Shown here in pieces: positions 10,415 to 20,020 of a stretch of DNA of 64,000 bases. The stretch is taken from assembly GCF_024448955.1 (NCBI RefSeq), contig NZ_JAMOIH010000016.1:1-64000 (forward strand), read 5' to 3'. Position 1 is the stretch's first letter, and each line of letters opens with the position of its first letter. The notes under the pieces are model-generated. The model did no database searches. It was not told the origin of the DNA and saw only the letters and a list, made by a program, of their open reading frames with translations. Source of the stretch: Stutzerimonas stutzeri (GTDB lineage Bacteria > Pseudomonadota > Gammaproteobacteria > Pseudomonadales > Pseudomonadaceae). A program made the translations under genes and the position numbers.

Positions 10415-11977
10415 GTGAGCCAAGCATTGATCGCCGCACTGCAAGATCCGGCCCTCTACCCACATCCGGTCGACGGCTTCCGGGTCATCGAAACCCATAT
10501 CTCCTGGGTCATCCTCACCGGTACCTATGCCTACAAGATGAAGAAGCCGGTGGATTTCGGCTTCCTCAACTTTACCGACCTGGCGGCTCGCAAGCACTAC
10601 TGCGAAGAAGAGCTGCGTTTGAATCAGCGAATGGCTCCAGACATCTATCTGCGCGTCCTGCCTATTACCGGCAGCATTGACGCCCCGGTGATCGACGGCG
10701 ACGGCGAGCCGATCGATTACCTTCTGCAAATGCGCGAGTTTCCGCAGGCTCAACTAATGGCCGAAGTGCAGGCACGCGGCGAGCTGACCGACGCACATAT
10801 CGACGCCCTCGCCGAGCAGATCGCGCAGTTTCATCTGAGCATTCCTCAGGTGCCGGCCGGCCACTCGCTGAACAGTGCCGACGCGATCGTTGCGCCGATG
10901 CGGCAAAACTTCGAGCAGATCCGCCCCCTGCTGAGCGAGCAACCCGACCTGCAGCAACTCGACGCGCTGCTCGACTGGACCGAAACGAGCATCGCCCGCC
11001 TGCGGCCGCTGTTGGAGCAGCGCGCCCAGCAGGGTTTCATCCGTGAATGCCACGGCGACCTGCACCTGGGCAACGCAACGATCATCGACGACAAGGTCGT
11101 GCTGTTCGATTGCATCGAATTCAACGAGCCCTTCCGCCTGATCGATATAGCCTCTGATGCAGCGTTCCTGGCGATGGACCTGGAAGATCGCGGACTGAAG
11201 TGCCAGGCACGTCGTTTCATCAACGGCTGGCTGGAGCGCACCGGGGACTACGCCTCGCTCGAGTTGCTCAGTCTGTACAAGGCCTACCGCGCGCTGGTGC
11301 GTGCCAAGGTCAGCCTGTTCCGATTGCATCAGGAGCAGGACGCGGTGGAGCGCCGGGTGATCCTGCGTCAGTACCGCAGCTACGCCAATTTGGCCGAAAG
11401 CTACAGCGCCATTCCTTCTCGCTTTCTTGCCATCACCCATGGTGTTTCGGCGGTCGGTAAGAGCCAGGTTGCGCTACGTCTGGTCGAGGCGCTGGGCGCC
11501 ATCAGGTTGCGTTCGGACGTCGAGCGCAAGCGTTTGCATGGTGAGCAGCCGCAAGCCTTTGCCACTGAGCTGGACACTGGCATCTATAGCGCCGAAGCGG
11601 GCGAAGCGACCTACCAGCGGCTGCACTCAGTGGCTGAAACCGCACTGAATGCGGGCTTTTCGGTGGTGATCGATGCGACCTATCTCAAGCAGCAGCAGCG
11701 TCAGTCGGCGTGGCAAGTCGCTGAGTCGACCGGCGTCCCGTTCCTGATCCTCACGTGCGAAGCGCCCGAGGCGGTGATCGAACAATGGCTTACCCAGCGG
11801 CAGGCCGAAGGCGGTGATCCATCCGACGCGACCATGGCCGTGATCAAGGCGCAACAGGCCGGCCGCGAGCCGCTGACCGAACGCGAACAGTTGCTCAGCC
11901 GCCAGATCAACACACCCGAGGCAGGCAGCCTCGACAACCTTGTCAGTGCAGTTCGCCAACGGCTGCCAGGGCTTTAA
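10415..11977 (+). CDS. Fusion protein: aminoglycoside-phosphotransferase-like kinase plus AAA nucleoside/nucleotide kinase
   Basis: The 520-residue protein joins two domains. Residues about 30-320 resemble APH/choline-kinase folds, with the catalytic loop ECHGDLHLGNATII and the metal site LFDCIEF. Residues about 335-520 are a P-loop kinase of the zeta-toxin/AAA_33 type (GVSAVGKS at 343-350, and a conserved IDATYLK). The fusion is widespread in proteobacteria as a family of unknown substrate. I start at the GTG at 10415, which has AAGGA six bases before it. The ATG two codons earlier touches that site, and the start at 10340 lengthens it without support. It is transcribed away from mrcB. Confidence 0.82.
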   Translation: MSQALIAALQDPALYPHPVDGFRVIETHISWVILTGTYAYKMKKPVDFGFLNFTDLAARKHYCEEELRLNQRMAPDIYLRVLPITGSIDAPVIDGDGEPIDYLLQMREFPQAQLMAEVQARGELTDAHIDALAEQIAQFHLSIPQVPAGHSLNSADAIVAPMRQNFEQIRPLLSEQPDLQQLDALLDWTETSIARLRPLLEQRAQQGFIRECHGDLHLGNATIIDDKVVLFDCIEFNEPFRLIDIASDAAFLAMDLEDRGLKCQARRFINGWLERTGDYASLELLSLYKAYRALVRAKVSLFRLHQEQDAVERRVILRQYRSYANLAESYSAIPSRFLAITHGVSAVGKSQVALRLVEALGAIRLRSDVERKRLHGEQPQAFATELDTGIYSAEAGEATYQRLHSVAETALNAGFSVVIDATYLKQQQRQSAWQVAESTGVPFLILTCEAPEAVIEQWLTQRQAEGGDPSDATMAVIKAQQAGREPLTEREQLLSRQINTPEAGSLDNLVSAVRQRLPGL

Positions 11978-12129
11978 CGCACGGATACGACATCCCGTAG
12001 GCGCAACCGACAGTATTCACGCACCGCTACGGGCAGAACCCTGCGGTGCTTCTATACTTGGCGATGCCTGTCTGCGGAAGTCGACCATGCCACACAGCGC
12101 TCTGCCTTTAGTGCCGCCGGACCATCGCC

Positions 12130-12882
12130 ATGGGTGACAGCGTCCGGCTTTTTTCGATTCGCTCCGACGAATACGCACAGTTCCGCCCTACCTATCCGGA
12201 CGACCTGTTCCGCTGGCTCGCCGATCGGAGCCCACGACGTCGCTATGCCCTAGATGTCGCGGCTGGTAGCGGCCAGGCGACGCTTCCTCTGCTGGATCAT
12301 TTCGAGCAGGTTCTTGCCTGCGATGCCAGCCCTCACCAACTGACCGGCAGTTCGGGCTGGCGGTCCGCAACGCGCTTCGCTGCCCAGGCCGAGCGGCTGC
12401 CGTTGCGCGATGGCATGGTCGATTTACTGGTCGTCGCGCAGGCGTTGCACTGGTTTGCTACCCCGGCGTTTTTCGCCGAGGCAAAGCGAGTGCTCGCGCC
12501 CGACGGTTTCTTCTGCGCCTGGTGCTATTCCCTGCTTCGTATCGAGCCGACGCTGGATTCGGTCATTGCTCGTCTGCATGGCGAAACGCTGAACGGCTAC
12601 TGGCCACAAGGGCGGGCCAGTGTCGACGCAGGCTATCGCGATATCCATGCGCCGTTCGAAACCCTCGAGCCTCCGGACTTCGCAATCGAGGCCCATTGGA
12701 ATCTGCCCCAACTGCTCGGCTATATGCGGACATGGTCAGCCGTGAAACAGTGGCAAAAAGTCCATGGGAACGATCCGATAACTCAGCTCGCACCCGAACT
12801 CACGCAGCGCTGGGGCGATCCGGAGCGACAGCGCAAGGTTCGCTGGCCGCTTCACTTCCTTGCCGGCTATCCGGGCCGATAG
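12130..12882 (+). CDS. Class I SAM-dependent methyltransferase
   Basis: A 250-residue cytoplasmic protein of the Methyltransf_11 type. Motif I is LDVAAGSGQATLPL (about 38-51), with an acidic residue at the end of strand 2 (CDAS), and the post-motif QALHWFATPAFFAEAKRVL is typical of UbiE/BioC-like enzymes. The substrate is unknown. No clear ribosome site precedes the ATG at 12130, so the start is uncertain. Gene 12891 follows nine bases later. Confidence 0.8.
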   Translation: MGDSVRLFSIRSDEYAQFRPTYPDDLFRWLADRSPRRRYALDVAAGSGQATLPLLDHFEQVLACDASPHQLTGSSGWRSATRFAAQAERLPLRDGMVDLLVVAQALHWFATPAFFAEAKRVLAPDGFFCAWCYSLLRIEPTLDSVIARLHGETLNGYWPQGRASVDAGYRDIHAPFETLEPPDFAIEAHWNLPQLLGYMRTWSAVKQWQKVHGNDPITQLAPELTQRWGDPERQRKVRWPLHFLAGYPGR

Positions 12883-12890
12883 GAGCAACC

Positions 12891-13163
12891 GTGCACGACG
12901 AGCTGCTGACCCTGAAAAACCTAGGTAAGACATCGGCGCAATGGCTGCACGCCTCGGGTATTCATACAGCCGAGGACTTGCATCGGCTCGGCGCGATCAA
13001 CGCTTACCAGGCGGTCAAGTCACGTGGATTCAACGCATCGCGCGTGTTGCTTTATGCCATCGAAGGGGCATTGCGGGACATGAACTGGAAGGAGCTTCCG
13101 GACACGCTCAAGAATGAATTGAATCAGCGGCTCAATGGCGGCGACGCTGGAGACAAGAGCTAG
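12891..13163 (+). CDS. Stand-alone TfoX C-terminal domain protein
   Basis: A 90-residue protein that matches only the C-terminal helical domain of TfoX/Sxy competence regulators (LKNLGKTSAQWLHASGIHT ... LHRLGAINAYQAVKSRG ... LYAIEGALRDMNW). The N-terminal TfoX domain is absent. The helix-hairpin-helix-like fold suggests DNA or protein binding, but no role is established for single-domain forms. The GTG start at 12891 has AGGAG five bases upstream, which decides it; the frame remains open far upstream but only as a shadow of the methyltransferase gene. Confidence 0.82.
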   Translation: MHDELLTLKNLGKTSAQWLHASGIHTAEDLHRLGAINAYQAVKSRGFNASRVLLYAIEGALRDMNWKELPDTLKNELNQRLNGGDAGDKS

Positions 13164-13268
13164 CTCACAACCTCTACGTAGCGTGATTTACTCCTCCCCC
13201 TCGACAGCATTATCGTGAGTGCGCGCATCGCTCAACCGTTCTGAGCCCGCTGTTCAAGGACTGTCGTC

Positions 13269-14066
13269 ATGTATCTACTCGGGGAACAACCGGCTTATGC
13301 CGATCAGCTGATCAACCGCTTGCAGGGGATCCCCGCGCAACTCCTGGAAGGCCTGGCACCTACTGCCTCACCTATCGAAATCAAGGGTTCTGACGATCTC
13401 ACCGATGAACTGCCCGAACAGCAACTGTTCATCATCGAGAGCGGGCTACTGCATGCGCTCGTTGATGAACGACCGCTGTTCTATATGCAGGAAGGGGATC
13501 TTCTCGGCCTTCGCCAAGGCATCGACTTGCCAGCTTGTCGTTATCGCAGCGACGAATCGATCCGCCTGATTCCGTATTCACGCAGCGCGGTGTTTCAACA
13601 TATCCATGCCGATCAGCGCCGACAGGAGCTCTTTACGCAATATCTTGTCGGCCAGACGGTACTGTTATCTGATGCGCTGGCCCGCCTGAAGCAGCCCGAA
13701 ATTCATCCGACGACCGGATTCCAGCATTTTGCTGCTGGCGAAGAGCTGATTCGTCAGGGCGACGATGCAGACAATGTATTCATCATCATCGAGGGACACG
13801 CCGAAGCGATTGTCGACGGCCAGAAGGTCGGCGATGTCCAGCGCGATGAAATCTTCGGTGCCATGGCTGTGTTCACTCATGAAAAGCGCAGCGCGAGCGT
13901 CGTTGCCACGTCCGCCTGCACCGTCATGCTGATCCCCAAGGATCAGTTCCTCAGCTTGATGCAGAACAACCCGAAGATCGCGCATAGCCTGATAGAAAGC
14001 ATGGCTAGGCGGATCGACCTTCTTAACAAGGAAGTCACCCAGTTGCGCCTGCCAATCTCCGCTTGA
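13269..14066 (+). CDS. cbpA: CbpA-like cyclic-nucleotide-binding protein
   Basis: The 265-residue protein has two cNMP-binding-like beta-barrel modules: a degenerate one (about 20-130) and a better one at about 150-250 (GEELIRQGDDADNVFIIIEG ... EIFGAMAVF ... RSAS). There is no DNA-binding helix-turn-helix at the C-terminus, so it is not a Crp/Fnr regulator. Its position directly before prrF matches P. aeruginosa cbpA (PA4704), a Vfr-controlled cAMP-binding protein; that naming rests on remembered gene order and similarity. AAGGA lies nine bases before the ATG. Confidence 0.8.
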   Translation: MYLLGEQPAYADQLINRLQGIPAQLLEGLAPTASPIEIKGSDDLTDELPEQQLFIIESGLLHALVDERPLFYMQEGDLLGLRQGIDLPACRYRSDESIRLIPYSRSAVFQHIHADQRRQELFTQYLVGQTVLLSDALARLKQPEIHPTTGFQHFAAGEELIRQGDDADNVFIIIEGHAEAIVDGQKVGDVQRDEIFGAMAVFTHEKRSASVVATSACTVMLIPKDQFLSLMQNNPKIAHSLIESMARRIDLLNKEVTQLRLPISA

Positions 14067-14116
14067 CCGCGCAATGAAGCCGATTTTCCTGAGCGAAATT
14101 TATTTCGAATCAGCTG

Positions 14117-14144
14117 TTGACGTCGAAATGAGAATTGTTACTAT
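14117..14144 (+). promoter_or_regulatory. prrF promoter with Fur-box-like sequence
   Basis: TTGACG (14117-14122) and TACTAT (14139-14144) are separated by 16 bases and place the start near 14152. Between and over the -10 box lies a Fur-box-like sequence (14124-14142, core AATGAGAAT) that agrees with the 19-base consensus at about 12 positions. Fur with iron would block this promoter; low iron would release it. Confidence 0.78.
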
Positions 14145-14151
14145 TAGCACC

Positions 14152-14262
14152 ACTGATCGAGAGATCAGTTGGTAAGCTGGAAGGCCAGGCAGTCGGACTT
14201 TCAGGTTATCTCCTCATCAGGCTAATCACGGTTTTGACCCGGCTCTTGCCGGGTCTTTTTTT
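14152..14262 (+). ncRNA. prrF: PrrF iron-responsive small RNA
   Basis: The RNA of about 111 nt is recognised by the strictly conserved core TCAGGTTATCTCCTCATC and the following AGGCTAATCACGGTTTT (14201-14235), which pairs with target mRNAs in pseudomonads. It opens with a small hairpin (ACTGATCGAGAGATCAGT) and ends in an intrinsic terminator. PrrF represses non-essential iron-using proteins when iron is scarce, the counterpart of RyhB. The gene lies between cbpA and the heme locus as in P. aeruginosa. Only one copy is present here, whereas P. aeruginosa has prrF1 and prrF2 in tandem. Confidence 0.92.
14236..14262 (+). terminator. Intrinsic terminator of prrF
   Basis: An eight-base stem GACCCGGC/GCCGGGTC with a TCTT loop is followed by seven T. 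It ends PrrF and provides its Hfq-type 3' U-tail. Confidence 0.9.
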
Positions 14263-14306
14263 GCCTGACATAAATGCATGCCGCCTCGGGTACGCTTGCC
14301 TGACGT

Positions 14307-15179
14307 CTACTGCAGCTTTTTACCGAACTCGGCGCAATGGTCCTGCTGCGGCTGGGCCGGTGTAAACCAAACGAAATCGGCCTGCTCCGCGCTCAAGGTC
14401 TCGCCCACCTCGGCGAGTACCAGGACCTTCGTGTCGCGATTCGCCAGATGCAAGGGCACACCCAGATCACGCCGCACATGAAAGGCGCCCGCCAGCAATA
14501 CCGCAGGCTTCGGCGCCGCGTTCACTTGTTCGGCCATCCGGCGGTCGCGCTGCTGTTGCACGGCCAACATTGCCGGCAGCTGGGCCTCAGGCAGCATGTC
14601 GCAATGAGAAACGCGTATCTGCGCCAGCAGTTTCTTCTGCACAGGCTCTGCAGCCGCAGCACCCGTCAACTGCGGCTTGCGGCGGTAGATATCAGTGATT
14701 TCCGCGCGATCGAGATTCGCCGCCAGCATCGGATAAGGTTGCGCCAAGGCATACTCGACTACTGGCGCGTAAAGGTCCCAATCCCAGCCCTTTTGCCACT
14801 CCAGCGCTTCAGGAAGATCCGCCGGCCATTGCCCTCGCCCGATAGACGCCTGCACGCGCGCGACGCGCTTCTGCTGATCCGGGTTGAGCATTTCCAATAG
14901 CAGGCTGCCCTGCTCGCGCCGCTGAGCCAGCGCCTGAAGAAGCCAGCGCTGTAGGGCGTGATGATCGGGGTTGTCATGGCGCTCACCAATCAATACCTGA
15001 TCGACATCGGCCAACTCGCTCACCAGCTGCTGTGCCGAAAGCCGTTCGCCGCTGCGCAGCTCCATGATCTGACCAAGATCAGGATGCGCCAGGCCCTCGG
15101 GGCTCTGCCAGGACGGAAATGGCGGGTTCGATTGACACGCGGTCAGCAGGATCAGACCAATAAGCAACAAGAATCGCAT
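14307..15179 (-). CDS. ChaN family heme-binding lipoprotein (PhuW-like)
   Basis: A 290-residue predicted lipoprotein with lipobox LTAC (Cys15) and a ChaN domain over most of its length (VLIGERHDNPDHHALQRWLLQ; GAFHVRRDLGVPLHL). ChaN of Campylobacter binds heme, and in P. aeruginosa the homologue (phuW) ends the phu heme-uptake operon, as here. The ATG at 15179 is preceded by GAGGAG; a start nine codons upstream is inferior. It lies ten bases after hmuV and is convergent with prrF. Confidence 0.85.
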   Translation of the reverse strand: MRFLLLIGLILLTACQSNPPFPSWQSPEGLAHPDLGQIMELRSGERLSAQQLVSELADVDQVLIGERHDNPDHHALQRWLLQALAQRREQGSLLLEMLNPDQQKRVARVQASIGRGQWPADLPEALEWQKGWDWDLYAPVVEYALAQPYPMLAANLDRAEITDIYRRKPQLTGAAAAEPVQKKLLAQIRVSHCDMLPEAQLPAMLAVQQQRDRRMAEQVNAAPKPAVLLAGAFHVRRDLGVPLHLANRDTKVLVLAEVGETLSAEQADFVWFTPAQPQQDHCAEFGKKLQ

Positions 15180-15189
15180 CGACAGCTCC

Positions 15190-15957
15190 TCAGCGTGCAA
15201 TGACAAGCGGATGTCCCCGCTCAGGGTGCTGCTGTATCAACACATCCAGGCCGAATACCGACTTCAGCGGTTCTGCACGCAGCACCTGCTCGGGCGCACC
15301 ACTTAACCGCGCCCGTCCGTCCGCCAGCAACAACAGGTGATCGCAGTAGCGTGCCGCAAGATTCAGATCATGCAGAATCACCATGACCGCGCCGCCCTGC
15401 TCCGCGAACTGTCGGACGGCCTGCAGAATGCCGTGCTGATGCAATGGATCGAGCATGGCCGTGGGCTCGTCCAGCAGCAGGACCTGCCCGGCGCCACCTG
15501 GCCACAACTGCGCCAGCACGCGCGCAAGGTGCACGCGTTGCTGCTCGCCGCCCGACAACGCCAGATAACTGCGGGCTTCCAAGTGCTGCGCATCCGCAGC
15601 CTGCAACGCAGCCGCGACGATCCGTCTGTCGATGTCTTGGCCGCTGGCGTGGGGCAACCGCCCGAGGCTGACCACTTCGTCGACACGGAACCCGAAACTC
15701 AGCGTCGATGTCTGCGGCAGCACCGCCAGAGAGCGTGCTCGCTCAGGCCCGTCCCAGTCATGCAGCGACCGTTGATGCAGCTGCACCTCACCGGCGCTGA
15801 TCGACAGCTCACCGCTCAGCGCTCCAAGCAAGGTGCTTTTACCGGCACCGTTGGGGCCCAACACGCCCAGAACCTGGCCTGGCGCCAATTCAAGATCAAT
15901 GTTCTCAAGTACGGTCATGGCGCCGCGACGGACCGAAACATTCCGGGCGCAGAGCAT
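15190..15957 (-). CDS. hmuV: HmuV/PhuV, heme ABC transporter ATP-binding protein
   Basis: The 255-residue ATPase powers heme import through HmuU. Walker A is GPNGAGKST (about 34-42), the signature is LSGGEQQRV and Walker B is [12 protein letters not shown], with the switch His in VILHDLN. The ATG at 15957 overlaps the hmuU stop as TGATG. The frame is open for another 126 codons upstream, but that part only mirrors hmuU in another frame. Confidence 0.93.
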   Translation of the reverse strand: MLCARNVSVRRGAMTVLENIDLELAPGQVLGVLGPNGAGKSTLLGALSGELSISAGEVQLHQRSLHDWDGPERARSLAVLPQTSTLSFGFRVDEVVSLGRLPHASGQDIDRRIVAAALQAADAQHLEARSYLALSGGEQQRVHLARVLAQLWPGGAGQVLLLDEPTAMLDPLHQHGILQAVRQFAEQGGAVMVILHDLNLAARYCDHLLLLADGRARLSGAPEQVLRAEPLKSVFGLDVLIQQHPERGHPLVIAR

Positions 15958-16994
15958 CAGCGACGCCCTCGTAGCAACAGATAAAGGAAGAACGGCGCGC
16001 CCAGTAGCGCGGTGACGATGCCGATCGGCAACTCCGCAGGCGCCAGTACGAGCCGCGCCAGCAGATCGGCCAGCAGCAGCAAACTGCCGCCAGCCAGCGC
16101 CGAGGCCGGTAGCAACAATCGGTGGTCGGGTCCGACCAACAGACGTACCAAATGGGGCACCACCAACCCAACGAACCCGATCATGCCCGCGGCAGCCACT
16201 GCCGCCCCCACGCCCAGTGCAGTACAAAAGATCAGCTCGCGCTTGAGCCGCTCGACGTCGAAACCCAGATGACGCGCTTCGGATTCGCCCAGCAGCAGCG
16301 CATTCAGCGCTCGGGCGCGGCGCGGCAGCCAACATGTCACCGCCATTGCGACCAGCAGTAACGGCCAGAGCCGCGCGTAACTTGCACCGTTGAGACTGCC
16401 AAGATTCCAGAACGTCAGGGTACGCAACGTGCTGTCATCGGCAAGGTAGGTGAACAGCCCGATCATGGCGCCCGCCAGCGCAGTCAGCGCGATGCCCGCG
16501 AGCAGCATCGTGGCGACATCGGTGCGCCCCTCGCGACGCCCCAGGCGATAGACCAGCGCGGTGACCCCGAGGCCACCAACGAACGCACTAAGCGACAGCA
16601 GATAGGGTTCCAGTAGCGGTGAAATGCCGCCGATCAGTTCGCCCCCAACGATAGTCATTGCCGCACCCAATGCGGCACCACTCGAGACGCCGATCAGTCC
16701 GGGATCGGCCAGTGGATTGCGAAACAAACCCTGCATGGCGACGCCGGCGAGCGCCAATACAGCGCCTGCAGCCATCCCAAGCAAGGCCCGCGGCAAACGT
16801 ATCTGCCCCAGGATAAGTTCGGCCTGCGCTGTACCCTCGGCGCCAAACGAGAGACCAAGCAGACGCAGCATGGCCTGCAGAGTTTGACCGAGCGACAGGC
16901 TGACCGGCCCCAATGCCAGCGATAGCCAGAAGGCAATCAGCCACAACAGGCCCAGCGAAAGGAACAGGGGGCGTGCGGTCAGCACAGGGCTCAT
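15957..16994 (-). CDS. hmuU: HmuU/PhuU, heme ABC transporter permease
   Basis: This FecCD/BtuC-type inner-membrane permease has 345 residues and about ten hydrophobic segments. Family hallmarks are [36 protein letters not shown] near the N-terminus and [23 protein letters not shown] near the C-terminus. I take the ATG at 16994 (MSPVLTARP) for a family-like N-terminus, although its ribosome site is weak; longer in-frame starts reach 17126. No substrate-binding protein (HmuT) gene precedes it, which is unusual. Confidence 0.9.
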   Translation of the reverse strand: MSPVLTARPLFLSLGLLWLIAFWLSLALGPVSLSLGQTLQAMLRLLGLSFGAEGTAQAELILGQIRLPRALLGMAAGAVLALAGVAMQGLFRNPLADPGLIGVSSGAALGAAMTIVGGELIGGISPLLEPYLLSLSAFVGGLGVTALVYRLGRREGRTDVATMLLAGIALTALAGAMIGLFTYLADDSTLRTLTFWNLGSLNGASYARLWPLLLVAMAVTCWLPRRARALNALLLGESEARHLGFDVERLKRELIFCTALGVGAAVAAAGMIGFVGLVVPHLVRLLVGPDHRLLLPASALAGGSLLLLADLLARLVLAPAELPIGIVTALLGAPFFLYLLLRGRR

Positions 16995-17124
16995 CGAGAG
17001 TGTCGCCAGGTCGGAGTTCGGGCGAAGGATAAAAGCCAGCCAGTCGGTCCGCCACCTTTTATCCGCCTTGGCTCTCCACCGATCCGAGCACCTGGGTGAT
17101 AATCCCGAGCCGACAGGGGGACAC

Positions 17125-17448
17125 ATGATTCGATTATGCGCCGCGAGCGATATCGCCGAAGGTCAGAGCAAAGGCCTGGAAATACAGGGGCAGCGCCTGT
17201 TTGTCATACGCAAGGACGACATCGTGCATGTCTACGAGAACCGCTGTCCGCACCGGGGGATACCCCTGGAGTGGCTCCCGGACCAGTTTCTCGACAGCAG
17301 TGGCAGCCTGATCCAGTGCGCCACTCACGGCGCGCTGTTTCTCATCGATAGCGGCGAATGCGTAGCCGGCCCGTGCGCCGGTCAGGCCCTGCGAGCACTG
17401 CCGAGCACCGAGCGCGACGGCATCATCTGGTTGCAAAACGCGCGGTAG
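17125..17448 (+). CDS. Small Rieske [2Fe-2S] protein
   Basis: The 107-residue single-domain protein has the Rieske ligand set C41-P-H43 and C65-A-T-H68. No signal peptide or membrane anchor is seen, so it is a soluble ferredoxin like those of NirD or dioxygenase systems. The partner enzyme is unknown; neighbours are hmuU (divergent) and dsbD (downstream). The ATG at 17125 has AGGGGG at good spacing. Confidence 0.88.
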   Translation: MIRLCAASDIAEGQSKGLEIQGQRLFVIRKDDIVHVYENRCPHRGIPLEWLPDQFLDSSGSLIQCATHGALFLIDSGECVAGPCAGQALRALPSTERDGIIWLQNAR

Positions 17449-17519
17449 TGCGACGTTGCGCCCAGGCGACGATTCGCCACGTTGGGTATCATTCGTGCAC
17501 TGTCCCAAGTGAGATGACC

Positions 17520-19298
17520 ATGCGCCGTTTGCTGTGTCTGCTGATCCTGCTATTCACCCTTCCTGCCACTGCGGGCCTGTTCGATGGTCGCCCCAGTGCC
17601 ACCCTGGGCGGCCTGGACAACAGCGCCGACTTTCTACCGGTGCGTGAAGCCTTCCGCCTGAGCCTGGTGAGCGCAACGCCTGAGCGGATCAAACTGCGCT
17701 TCATCGGCGCCGAAGGCTACTACCTCTACCGGCATCGTTTTCAGTTCAAGGCGAGCGACGCCGGTGTGATTCTCGGCGACGCACAGCTTCCGGCAGGCGA
17801 GCAGAAGACCGACGAGTACTTCGGTGAGGTCGAAGTCTATTACGGCATACTCGACGTCGAACTGCCGGTGCGGAACCCCGACAACAGACCCTTCACGCTG
17901 CAGGTCGGCTACCAAGGCTGCGCCGATAAGGGGCTGTGCTATCCACCGGAAACCGAGTCGTTCGAGATCACCGCAAGTGGCACTCCGGCCGCCGCTGCAC
18001 CCAGCGATACCAGCGATACCAGAGATGGCGATGCGCTTTCCTGGCGCTCCTTAGCGCTGTTCTTTCTCGCCGGCCTGGGCCTGACCTTCACACCCTGCGT
18101 GCTGCCGATGCTGCCGATCCTTTCCGGCGTGGTGCTGCGTGGACAGCCCGGCGGCATGCGCAGCTTCCTACTGTCGCTCGCCTACGTGTTGCCGATGGCC
18201 GGCGGATTTGCCCTGCTGGGTGCACTGATGGGCGTGTTCGGCGCCGAACTGAATTTGCAGGCACGCCTGCAATCACCCTGGGTCCTGGTGCCCTTCGCGC
18301 TGTTCTTCGTGGCCTTCGCGCTGGCGATGTTCGGCCTGTACGAACTGCGCCTGCCACAGGCATTGAGCAGTCGTCTCGATCGTCTGGCCGGTAACGCCAA
18401 GGGCGGCTCATTCACGGGCGCCGCCCTGCTCGGCGGCGTCTCCAGTCTGCTGGTCTCTCCGTGCGTATCGGCGCCGTTGGCAGGCGCCCTGCTGTATATC
18501 AGCGCCAGCGGCGATGCGCTGGGCGGCGGCTTGAAACTGTTCGCGCTGGGCCTGGGCATGGGTGCCCCGCTGGTACTGTTCGCCACCAGTGGCGGTGCGC
18601 TGCTGCCCAAGAGCGGCCCCTGGATGATCAGCGTACGCAACACCTTCGGCGTTCTGCTGCTCGCCGTGGCGGTCTGGATGCTCGAACGCGTGCTGCCGGG
18701 TCCGCTGGCGCTGGCGTTGTGGGGGTTGCTGGCCGCCGGTACGGCGTTGTTTCTGGGCACGCTTGAACTCGCTCCCAAGCCACCACGACAGAAGCTCGCG
18801 CAGCTACTTGGCCTGGTATTGCTGGTTTACGCCCTAGCCGCGTGGATTGGCGCATTGCAAGGCGGCTCCGATCCGCTGCGGCCGCTGCCACGTGCCACGC
18901 TCGCTGCAGGCAGCGGGGCCGCGCAAGTCGAGAACTGGCACACCCTGTCGACGCCAGCGGAACTCGATGCACAACTCGCAGCCGCTCGCGCTGCGGGTGA
19001 GCCGCTGATGCTCGACTGGTATGCCGACTGGTGCATCAGCTGCAAGGTGATCGAGCGCGAAGTATTTGCCGATCCGCTGATCGCGCCTCGCCTGGCCGAC
19101 TACCGCCTGATCCGCTTCGACATCACCGAAAGCAATGCGCAGCAACGCGCACTTCTCGATCGCTACAAACTGTTCGGCCCACCGGCCGTCCTGTTCTTCG
19201 ATCGCAGCGGCCAGGAAATCTCCGATGCCCGTGTCGTCGGCGAAATCGACGTGGCTCAATTCGCTGAACGGTTGAACCGCGCTGAGGCATTGCGCTAG
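17520..19298 (+). CDS. dsbD: DsbD/DipZ, thiol:disulfide interchange protein
   Basis: DsbD carries reducing power from cytoplasmic thioredoxin across the inner membrane to periplasmic DsbC/G and cytochrome c maturation. The 592-residue protein has a signal peptide (1-18), an N-terminal domain with the redox pair in [10 protein letters not shown], a transmembrane domain with cysteines in TPCVLPMLP and [10 protein letters not shown], and a C-terminal thioredoxin domain ([11 protein letters not shown]505/C508). I start at the ATG at 17520, six bases from AAGTGAG; the ATG two codons earlier touches it. Confidence 0.95.
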   Translation: MRRLLCLLILLFTLPATAGLFDGRPSATLGGLDNSADFLPVREAFRLSLVSATPERIKLRFIGAEGYYLYRHRFQFKASDAGVILGDAQLPAGEQKTDEYFGEVEVYYGILDVELPVRNPDNRPFTLQVGYQGCADKGLCYPPETESFEITASGTPAAAAPSDTSDTRDGDALSWRSLALFFLAGLGLTFTPCVLPMLPILSGVVLRGQPGGMRSFLLSLAYVLPMAGGFALLGALMGVFGAELNLQARLQSPWVLVPFALFFVAFALAMFGLYELRLPQALSSRLDRLAGNAKGGSFTGAALLGGVSSLLVSPCVSAPLAGALLYISASGDALGGGLKLFALGLGMGAPLVLFATSGGALLPKSGPWMISVRNTFGVLLLAVAVWMLERVLPGPLALALWGLLAAGTALFLGTLELAPKPPRQKLAQLLGLVLLVYALAAWIGALQGGSDPLRPLPRATLAAGSGAAQVENWHTLSTPAELDAQLAAARAAGEPLMLDWYADWCISCKVIEREVFADPLIAPRLADYRLIRFDITESNAQQRALLDRYKLFGPPAVLFFDRSGQEISDARVVGEIDVAQFAERLNRAEALR

Positions 19299-19497
19299 GG
19301 CCTGCCCCGCTTCGCCGCGATCGCAGCGCAACGGAATTGCACCCAGCAACCTTGCGGCAATCTCCACTCATAATGCGGGCATTTACGCCGATCACAGCAT
19401 GACTGGACAGTCAGCCCCCGCTTCGTGCATAGTTTTTCCCCTTCCCGATCAGCTCCGCCTTTATGGGTGCGATCGGACACAACAACAAGGAATATTC

Positions 19498-19941
19498 ATG
19501 GCGACGTTTCTGGTCCTTCACGGCCCGAATCTGAATTTGCTCGGCACCCGCGAACCGGGCGTCTACGGCTCGATGACGCTGGCGCAGATCAATCAGGATC
19601 TGGAGCAGCGCGCGCGTGATGCCGGCCACCATCTGCTGCACCTGCAATCCAACGCCGAATACGAATTGATCGAGCGCATTCACGCCGCTCGCGATGAGGG
19701 TGTCGACTTCATCCTCATTAATCCTGCCGCCTTCACACACACAAGTGTCGCGTTACGTGACGCATTGCTGGCAGTGAGCATCCCATTCATCGAAGTGCAC
19801 CTCTCAAACGTGCACAAACGTGAACCTTTCCGCCATCACTCCTACTTTTCGGATGTCGCGGTAGGTGTGATCTGCGGCCTTGGCGCCAGCGGCTATCGGC
19901 TGGCATTGGAGGCTGCCCTGGAACAACTCGCTGCTTCCTGA
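19498..19941 (+). CDS. aroQ: AroQ, type II 3-dehydroquinate dehydratase
   Basis: This shikimate-pathway enzyme dehydrates 3-dehydroquinate to 3-dehydroshikimate. It has 147 residues. The substrate loop and catalytic Tyr are in [16 protein letters not shown], the [17 protein letters not shown] segment follows, and the catalytic His is in FRHHSYFSD. The ATG at 19498 is preceded by ACAAGGA. It lies upstream of accBC as in other pseudomonads. Confidence 0.96.
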   Translation: MATFLVLHGPNLNLLGTREPGVYGSMTLAQINQDLEQRARDAGHHLLHLQSNAEYELIERIHAARDEGVDFILINPAAFTHTSVALRDALLAVSIPFIEVHLSNVHKREPFRHHSYFSDVAVGVICGLGASGYRLALEAALEQLAAS

Positions 19942-20020
19942 CGGGCCTGCGCGCAAGCATGCCGGGGCTCGATAAAGCGAGCGGCAACACCCTTTGAACT
20001 TACCTGGGAGTCAACGCTTC

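Noticed and set aside
15958..16335. N-terminal extension of HmuV
   Set aside because: The in-frame upstream stretch lies wholly within hmuU and does not resemble ABC ATPases; the ATG at 15957 gives the family N-terminus.
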